From Legionella waltersii (GTDB lineage: Bacteria; Pseudomonadota; Gammaproteobacteria; Legionellales; Legionellaceae), in the NCBI RefSeq assembly GCF_001468085.1, contig NZ_LNZB01000041.1:130175-194174 (forward strand): a DNA stretch of 64,000 nucleotides. The letters are read 5' to 3'. This document shows, piece after piece, positions 59,079-64,000 of this stretch. Within the stretch, counting starts at the first letter, position 1, and each line of letters begins with the position of its first letter. A program made the translations under genes and the position numbers. The notes under the pieces were generated by a model. It was given only the letters and a program-made list of their open reading frames with translations. It did no database searches and had not been told where the DNA came from.

Positions 59079-60038
59079 GTGAACTCTATTTTGCTTTCAA
59101 AACTTGCTATTGCTCCAATGATTGATTGGACTAATAGCCCATTTCGTACCTTTATGCGCTATTTAGCCCCTAAAGCTTTACTGTATACAGAAATGCAAAC
59201 TGTAGGAGCAATAAAAAATAACCCTGCTCGCGCTTTGTATTATTTACCCATTGAACATCCGATTGCTATTCAATTGGGCGGCTCAGATAAAAGTTCTCTA
59301 GCGGATTGTGCAGAAATAGCAGCACAAGCGGGGTATGATGAAATCAATTTAAATCTTGGTTGTCCAAGTGATAAAGTCCAAGCAGGTCAGTTTGGAGCCT
59401 GCTTAATGAAGGAGCCTTTAAAAGTAGCGGAATGCATTCGAGAAATGAAACGTCGAGCCCATATCCCTGTGACTGCAAAAACAAGAATTGGGATTGATAA
59501 TGACGACAGTTATGAACATTTCAGAGCGTTTGCGCTCACTTTAATAGAAGCTGGTTGTGATAAACTCATCGTACATTCAAGAAAAGCTTGGCTTAATGGC
59601 TTAAATCCAAAACAAAACCGCACCATTCCACCTGTAAATTACGATTATGTGTATCAATTAAAAGCTGAAATCCCACATGTCCCAATAGTCATTAACGGAA
59701 ATATCCTAACCGTTGAAGACGTTAAAACACATATGCAATATGTTGATGGAGTTATGGTGGGGCGCTTGGCTTGTGATAATCCATACTCTCTTACGACTCT
59801 GCACCAGTTTTTATATCCAAGTGTCCCTATCATGAGTCGAGAAGAGCTTTTTAGACATTATTTTGAACATTTAAAAGCTGAATACCTAAAGGGGATGTCT
59901 TTAAGCCTTTTAGCCAAACCATTATTTAATATTGTCCATGGGATGCCTGGAGCAAGGCAATGGAAAGGTCAACTTTCAAAATGTGTTCAGTCTAAATGCA
60001 TTGAAGGAATCGCTCATTTAAGCACAGCATTACCATAG
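59079..60038 (+). CDS. dusA: tRNA-dihydrouridine synthase A
   Basis: FMN-dependent reduction of uridine at D-loop positions of tRNA (20/20a for DusA). 319 residues from the GTG start. LAIAPMIDWTNSPFRTFMR, YTEMQTVGAI, IAIQLGGSDKSSLADCA, INLNLGCPSDKVQAGQFGACLM (catalytic Cys in GACLM) and VMVGRLACDNPYSL are the DusA signatures. The GTG at 59079 was chosen because the promoter overlaps the longer frame from the TTG at 59025. The protein then begins NSILLSKLAIAPM after the initiator, typical for DusA. Confidence 0.93.
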   Translation: MNSILLSKLAIAPMIDWTNSPFRTFMRYLAPKALLYTEMQTVGAIKNNPARALYYLPIEHPIAIQLGGSDKSSLADCAEIAAQAGYDEINLNLGCPSDKVQAGQFGACLMKEPLKVAECIREMKRRAHIPVTAKTRIGIDNDDSYEHFRAFALTLIEAGCDKLIVHSRKAWLNGLNPKQNRTIPPVNYDYVYQLKAEIPHVPIVINGNILTVEDVKTHMQYVDGVMVGRLACDNPYSLTTLHQFLYPSVPIMSREELFRHYFEHLKAEYLKGMSLSLLAKPLFNIVHGMPGARQWKGQLSKCVQSKCIEGIAHLSTALP

Positions 60039-60120
60039 TCTACACAACCTAGATCGCAAAAATATACTACATTTAGAGTAATAATTGACTTTTAAAATGT
60101 ATTATCAGCGGTGTAAGCTA

Positions 60121-61623
60121 ATGCCTAATCCCATATATGAAGTATTGCAAAGCATGCTTCTCGATGACAGGCTTCTCTATGATGAAGAGTATGCTTCTGA
60201 AAAACTACCTTGTGGCTTAACAAACCTCCAGTTTGCAGCTGTTCTTCTGCTAACAGAATATGAATTACCTTCTAGGTTCAAACAAAAGCTTCAGATAGAC
60301 CCTGCATTTATGGAGAAACGTAGAAGTAAAATTGTATCTCGTTTTATTCAGGATGCTAGCGGCAATCTTGAGCTCAATGAACTGGTGAGTAATCTTGCTC
60401 AGTCATTATTTATAGGAGCTGAGTTGGATTTAACAAAAGAATTAATGCTGAATAAAAAGGACTTCGCACATAAGGAGTTAGCAGAGTGTTTGCGGCAGCA
60501 GTTAATTCAACTTAAGAAGTATACCTATCATTCGCGTCATCATCAGGAATGGGAGGGTATTCATGATAAAATTAGAGCAAGTAAGCAATCTCCTGGAACT
60601 CTTAGGTTGAGCTTAAGTGATTATTCACATGTGAGTGATGCAGCTAAAGCGAATGACTATCTGGGGAATATTGATGACATGATAGATGCAGCATTAAGGC
60701 ATTCTACAACCATCAATTACTCTCCTGCTGAACAGTTTGTTTTAAGCACCTATAGATATGCATACAGTTTAAGCAGTTACCAATTCAGGCTTGAGGAGGA
60801 TTGTCGTCGTGAAATGGCTAAAAAAAATGAGCCATTATTGTATGTCGCTATCAAGACTTTTCCAAGAAATCCGATGGGAAATCAAGAGCCTCTATTAAAC
60901 ACTATGTTTGGAAATACAATTAAACAGATTGCAGGAGGCATGCACGCCTCTGTTTTAACTAATTTTGGGAGTAAAGAATTAAGGGAAGTTCATATTCTAA
61001 TGTCTGGTCCATTTAATGATTCTGTCAACGTTGACTCAATACTGCGCAACGATGTATTTGAAGTGGATCTTATGGCTATGATCACTGATTCCATGAAAGA
61101 ACTATTAAGTGAGAAATATGGTTCTCAGTGGCAATCCTTTGTTCAAACAAAGTTTAGAGAAGTTCAACAAAACGTGTATGCTGACGCACTCGTACAATAT
61201 GCACATATCAGGGCGATACAACCGAAGAGTTACCAGCAACTAAAATCTGGGATTGTGGGACATTTGTTTGGAAGAAATACCTTTTTTGCAAGCACCACAC
61301 GAAGAAACGAAGAGTTAAGAGCACAAAAATTATATAATGCAGATAATCCGGGGCAACAAACCGAAATGTTATGTTCTGAATTTGTATGCTTAACTTTAAA
61401 TACTGTATTCAATCAATTAAATCATTTCTTTCAAAATGAACTAAATACTGATCAAGTTGTAGTAAGATCTTTTTTACCAGAAACAGAAATTACCGATTAC
61501 GTGACGCCAGCAAGACTAATAGAACTTATAACTCAGAGCGGATGTGCAAGAAAGGTATCATTAAGTGAAGTGGTCGATGCACATATTAAGCTTGATGGAG
61601 ATTCGAACAATGCACCCGTATAA
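60121..61623 (+). CDS. Orphan protein, possible permuted papain-fold hydrolase
   Basis: 500 residues with the ATG at 60121. In-frame ATG 60097 and TTG 60085 are alternatives, and none has a clear RBS. There is no signal peptide or membrane span. The first 200 residues are helical. The second half carries H275 in AGGMHASVLTNFG and, 143 residues later, C418 in MLCSEFVCLTL. A His-first, CSE(F/L)V-later order is what circularly permuted NlpC/P60 (YiiX/LRAT-like) enzymes show, so a cysteine hydrolase or acyltransferase is possible. The pattern alone is weak evidence. The gene overlaps the next one by 14 bases. An effector role is a guess from the genus. Confidence 0.6.
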   Translation: MPNPIYEVLQSMLLDDRLLYDEEYASEKLPCGLTNLQFAAVLLLTEYELPSRFKQKLQIDPAFMEKRRSKIVSRFIQDASGNLELNELVSNLAQSLFIGAELDLTKELMLNKKDFAHKELAECLRQQLIQLKKYTYHSRHHQEWEGIHDKIRASKQSPGTLRLSLSDYSHVSDAAKANDYLGNIDDMIDAALRHSTTINYSPAEQFVLSTYRYAYSLSSYQFRLEEDCRREMAKKNEPLLYVAIKTFPRNPMGNQEPLLNTMFGNTIKQIAGGMHASVLTNFGSKELREVHILMSGPFNDSVNVDSILRNDVFEVDLMAMITDSMKELLSEKYGSQWQSFVQTKFREVQQNVYADALVQYAHIRAIQPKSYQQLKSGIVGHLFGRNTFFASTTRRNEELRAQKLYNADNPGQQTEMLCSEFVCLTLNTVFNQLNHFFQNELNTDQVVVRSFLPETEITDYVTPARLIELITQSGCARKVSLSEVVDAHIKLDGDSNNAPV

Positions 61624-61951
61624 AATGGAGTTAATCCATACAATTATTGATGAGATCAAACTCCTCTGCAGTAATGAGTATGTCAATGAAAGCGCTTCAA
61701 TTCAGTCGCCATTACGATTAACCGATGAACAGCTGCAGGATCTTATTTTTAAAATTGTAATTAGTCTACCTGATAAACTTATCTATTTATCGGATGAGAG
61801 GCAAATCAGATATTATGTTAAGTTGATTGCAAGTGAATTTGTATTGTTTCAGGTCAATGAGGATCTAGCTAATCCTAGCTATCCAATCCTCTTCTCCAAT
61901 TTTATTAATGAGTTAAATAGTCACTTAATCAAAAAAAGTCCCCTTCGATGA
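61610..61951 (+). CDS. Small orphan protein coupled to the 60121 gene
   Basis: 113 residues, acidic and largely helical, with no recognised domain (MELIHTIIDEIKLLCSNEY, LTDEQLQDLIFKIVISLPDKLIYL). The ATG at 61610 has TGGAG 9 bases upstream and overlaps the end of the preceding gene. An ATG at 61625 is the alternative. Tight coupling suggests a partner, chaperone or regulator of the 500-residue protein, but that is inference. Confidence 0.6.
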   Translation: MHPYKMELIHTIIDEIKLLCSNEYVNESASIQSPLRLTDEQLQDLIFKIVISLPDKLIYLSDERQIRYYVKLIASEFVLFQVNEDLANPSYPILFSNFINELNSHLIKKSPLR

Positions 61952-61967
61952 TCAAATAGCAGCACAT

Positions 61968-63311
61968 TTAGTTGAGTAATTCTAAAACTGCTTGTTTAAA
62001 AATTAGGGTATGTTTATCAATGTCATCGGTGGTAGTAGAGGGACTCATTAACGCCATATTATGAAACGGTGTTAATAATACTCCACGATTGAGTGCATAA
62101 AGATGCATGAGTTGATCCATTGCAAAATCACTGTGTATGGCTGCTTCTCCACCATTTTTGGCTGGGTTTTTCTGAAATATATATTCTGCTCTACAGCCGA
62201 GTTGAGTTACGTGCCAAGGAAGATCAAACTCTTGAATGATGCTCGAAACACCTTCTGTGAAATAACTAGCTAGCGGAATCATTGTACTAAATGCTTGTTC
62301 CGTCAAAACATGCTCTAAAGTGGCTTTCATTGCAACAAGTGATAGAGCATTTCCAGCAAGAGTTCCTCCTATTCCTCCTGTATCACAGGTAGACACTTGA
62401 ATTTTATGTTCTAAAGCTTTGGAAAACTCCATACTAAATCCATAGACTGCAGCTGGTATACCACTTCCAATTGGTTTACCTAGAGTGAGAATATCAGGTT
62501 CAAGATCGTATGCTTTTGTATATCCGCCTGGACCGGAGCAAATGGTATGTGTTTCATCAATAATTAAGTAAGTACCGTATTTTCTTGTAAGTTCCCTTAG
62601 GGATTTATGAAACCCGGGCTCAGGATGAACAATACCAATATTAGTTAATGCGGGTTCAGTAATTACACAGGCCACATCACGTTGAGAAAGTGCCCTCTCT
62701 AGGTTTTCAATATCATTGAATTCGACAACTTTTGTAGTGAGTGCTGGATTGAATGCTGGACCTATATTGCCATGCCTTGAAACGACTACCCCGTCCTTTA
62801 ATACAGCGAATGTTTCATCAACACTGCCGTGGTAACAGTAATTAAAGCATAAGATTTTGGGTCTTTGTGTGGTCAGTCTAGCTAGCCTAATGGAAAAGCG
62901 ATTGGCATCTGTTGCAGTTAAAGCAAATTGCCAAAAGGGTAAACCAAATCGTTTTTGCAACTCCTCTCCTAACCAGATAGCATTCTCATTAGGTAGCATC
63001 GTTGTAAATCCAATATCTAACTTGTTTGCTAATGCACTCACAACAGTTTTAGGTGAATGACCGGTCATTGCGCCAGTATCACCTAAACAAAGATCGATGT
63101 ATTGATGACCATCAACATCTATAAAATGGGATTCATTAGCCTCAGTGATGAATAAGGGAAATCCTCCTGGCCACTTAGCCATCCAATTCATAGGGACACC
63201 ACCAAACAGTGATTTCTTTGCCCGTTGAAATAACTTTGCAGATTCAGGGTGGGTTTTAATAAATGAAGCTTTTTCTCTTTCAATTAATTGATTTAATTTA
63301 TCTCGATTCAT
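61968..63311 (-). CDS. Class III PLP-dependent aminotransferase, GSA-aminomutase-like
   Basis: 447 residues. It resembles glutamate-1-semialdehyde aminomutase in layout: FIDVDGHQYIDLCLGD, FNYCYHGSVDETF, IIDETHTICSGPGGYT and the PLP lysine in LTLGKPIGSGIPAAVYG. The GSA-specific N-terminal GGVNSPVRAF is replaced by GGVPMNWMAKWPGG, so it is more likely an amino-acid or amino-sugar transaminase than HemL. The ATG at 63311 has GAGGA 8 bases upstream. It stands alone beside the orphan pair. Substrate is unknown. Confidence 0.82.
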   Translation of the reverse strand: MNRDKLNQLIEREKASFIKTHPESAKLFQRAKKSLFGGVPMNWMAKWPGGFPLFITEANESHFIDVDGHQYIDLCLGDTGAMTGHSPKTVVSALANKLDIGFTTMLPNENAIWLGEELQKRFGLPFWQFALTATDANRFSIRLARLTTQRPKILCFNYCYHGSVDETFAVLKDGVVVSRHGNIGPAFNPALTTKVVEFNDIENLERALSQRDVACVITEPALTNIGIVHPEPGFHKSLRELTRKYGTYLIIDETHTICSGPGGYTKAYDLEPDILTLGKPIGSGIPAAVYGFSMEFSKALEHKIQVSTCDTGGIGGTLAGNALSLVAMKATLEHVLTEQAFSTMIPLASYFTEGVSSIIQEFDLPWHVTQLGCRAEYIFQKNPAKNGGEAAIHSDFAMDQLMHLYALNRGVLLTPFHNMALMSPSTTTDDIDKHTLIFKQAVLELLN

Positions 63312-63497
63312 CGTATGCATCCTCATTCTGATGAATGACTATTCCAACTCTTTTTGGTGATTAGCATACTATGGCATAACTGCTACTATTAGCAAAATAA
63401 TATATCAAACGGTTGATGGTTGGATTCACTGTAATTATTGAGCTACGATTATAGAATACGATTCATTTTCTAGGAGGTTACGTTCCAAGGGAATATT

Positions 63498-63683
63498 ATG
63501 GAACGGATTTCCTACGTATTTATCTCAGGAATACTCTTAATCACTCTAGGATTGTTAGACATTTGTGGATGGCCTTTTTATCCATTAATTTCCGAAAAAG
63601 CGTCTGAATTTATTGATGATCATCAAGATAAACACTACACATCCAATTCAAAAGCAGTGCAGAAGGGGGCATTGAGTCTCTAG
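63498..63683 (+). CDS. Small single-span membrane protein, hypothetical
   Basis: 61 residues. One hydrophobic segment (YVFISGILLITLGLLDICGWPFYPL, about 6-30) is followed by a polar tail (SEKASEFIDDHQDKHY). A Shine-Dalgarno-like AAGGGA lies upstream of the ATG, and an AGGAGG further up. No family is recognised. Its stop abuts the stop of the convergent minus-strand gene. It could be a genuine small protein or a chance frame. Confidence 0.45.
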   Translation: MERISYVFISGILLITLGLLDICGWPFYPLISEKASEFIDDHQDKHYTSNSKAVQKGALSL

Positions 63684-64000
63684 TTAAATCAAATTGCTAA
63701 TGGGAACCTCGCTTAAGGGAGAATAAAGCTGTTCATCAAGCTTTATTAAATCAGCTAGACGTTCTTGCACTGATTTTGATACTGCATTTGATTTCAGTGT
63801 CCCTTCTGAAGTTAATTTTTGCAAATCTCCAACCGTTAAATACTCAGGGCTATAAGCTTCTGTGATGGTGCAATACTCGAATAGTTCCTCTGTTTTGGGG
63901 TTTTTTACGATCAGTTGATACATGTATACGGCAGCAATTGTTTCACTGGTTTGCATTTTTTCTCTTGCAAACTTAGGCAATTCAGTAGTTCCAATAAAAT
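63684..64000 (-). CDS. Hypothetical protein, 5' end beyond the window
   Basis: At least 105 residues are open to the window edge. The frame has no stop before the edge and reads FIGTTELPKFAREKMQTSETI, so a real gene probably begins outside. The visible part (YMYQLIVKNPKTEELFEYCTITEAYSPEYLTVGDLQKL) has no motif I recognise. The end is SEVPISNLI. No function is proposed. Confidence 0.55.
   Translation of the reverse strand, partial: FIGTTELPKFAREKMQTSETIAAVYMYQLIVKNPKTEELFEYCTITEAYSPEYLTVGDLQKLTSEGTLKSNAVSKSVQERLADLIKLDEQLYSPLSEVPISNLI

Overview
The window looks like a chromosomal segment of a Legionella species or a close relative in the Legionellales. The evidence is the low GC content, the mix of ordinary gammaproteobacterial housekeeping genes with eukaryote-like or effector-like proteins, a fused TrpE-TrpG anthranilate synthase, a stand-alone fis, and dense non-coding palindromic repeats. 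No transposase, integrase, CRISPR array, tRNA or rRNA gene was recognised. The genus call is inference from gene content and style, not from a database match.

Layout. 1-4.0 kb: the end of a palindromic repeat, suhB on the minus strand, then trmJ-iscS-iscU-like-iscA-like as an overlapping operon. The IscU-like protein has lost ligand residues. 4.0-5.5 kb: fis with a good promoter, a 100-bp palindrome, and RNase P RNA (rnpB). 5.5-8.6 kb: gatCAB on the minus strand. 8.7-19.3 kb: one 10.6-kb gene for a 3523-residue polyketide synthase with three ketosynthases, two ketoreductases and a C-terminal condensation-like domain. It has no acyltransferase, dehydratase or thioesterase, so it has the trans-AT type of layout. 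19.4-22.9 kb: divergent trpE(G) fusion and a ClC chloride/proton antiporter. 22.9-31 kb: a quinone oxidoreductase, then an operon of ugpA, ugpE and ugpC-like ABC transporter genes (no binding protein), a DUF1189 membrane protein and an alpha/beta hydrolase, followed by fadE. 31-38.5 kb: an orphan protein, minDE, guaB-guaA-tadA, and a frameshifted orphan gene. 39-45.6 kb: map-glnD, a DUF2339 membrane protein and a HerA-like ATPase, all on the minus strand. 46-51 kb: accessory genes for secreted or envelope proteins (S28 serine peptidase, phosphodiesterase, small secreted protein, MFS exporter). 51-60 kb: rlmD-relA, a Mth938-like protein, alaC, an RpfE/phosphoglycerate-mutase-like gene, recJ and dusA. 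60-64 kb: two overlapping orphan genes, the first with a His...CSEFV pattern suggesting a permuted papain-like fold, a class III aminotransferase, and two small orphans.

Three families of non-coding palindromes punctuate the window. The most striking is an element of about 410-440 bp (copies at 1-246, 38485-38922, 45684-45910 and 47460-47870, plus a lone end-hairpin at 54733-54797). It is a nested hairpin with a 27-bp core stem that carries paired, structure-preserving substitutions between copies. A second, about 115-125 bp family occurs at 1155-1279 and 32117-32230. The third is a single 31-bp imperfect inverted repeat between fis and rnpB.

The most promising system is the AT-less polyketide synthase between gatCAB and trpE(G). 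It would need an acyltransferase and a phosphopantetheinyl transferase encoded elsewhere, and it probably releases its product through the terminal condensation domain rather than a thioesterase.
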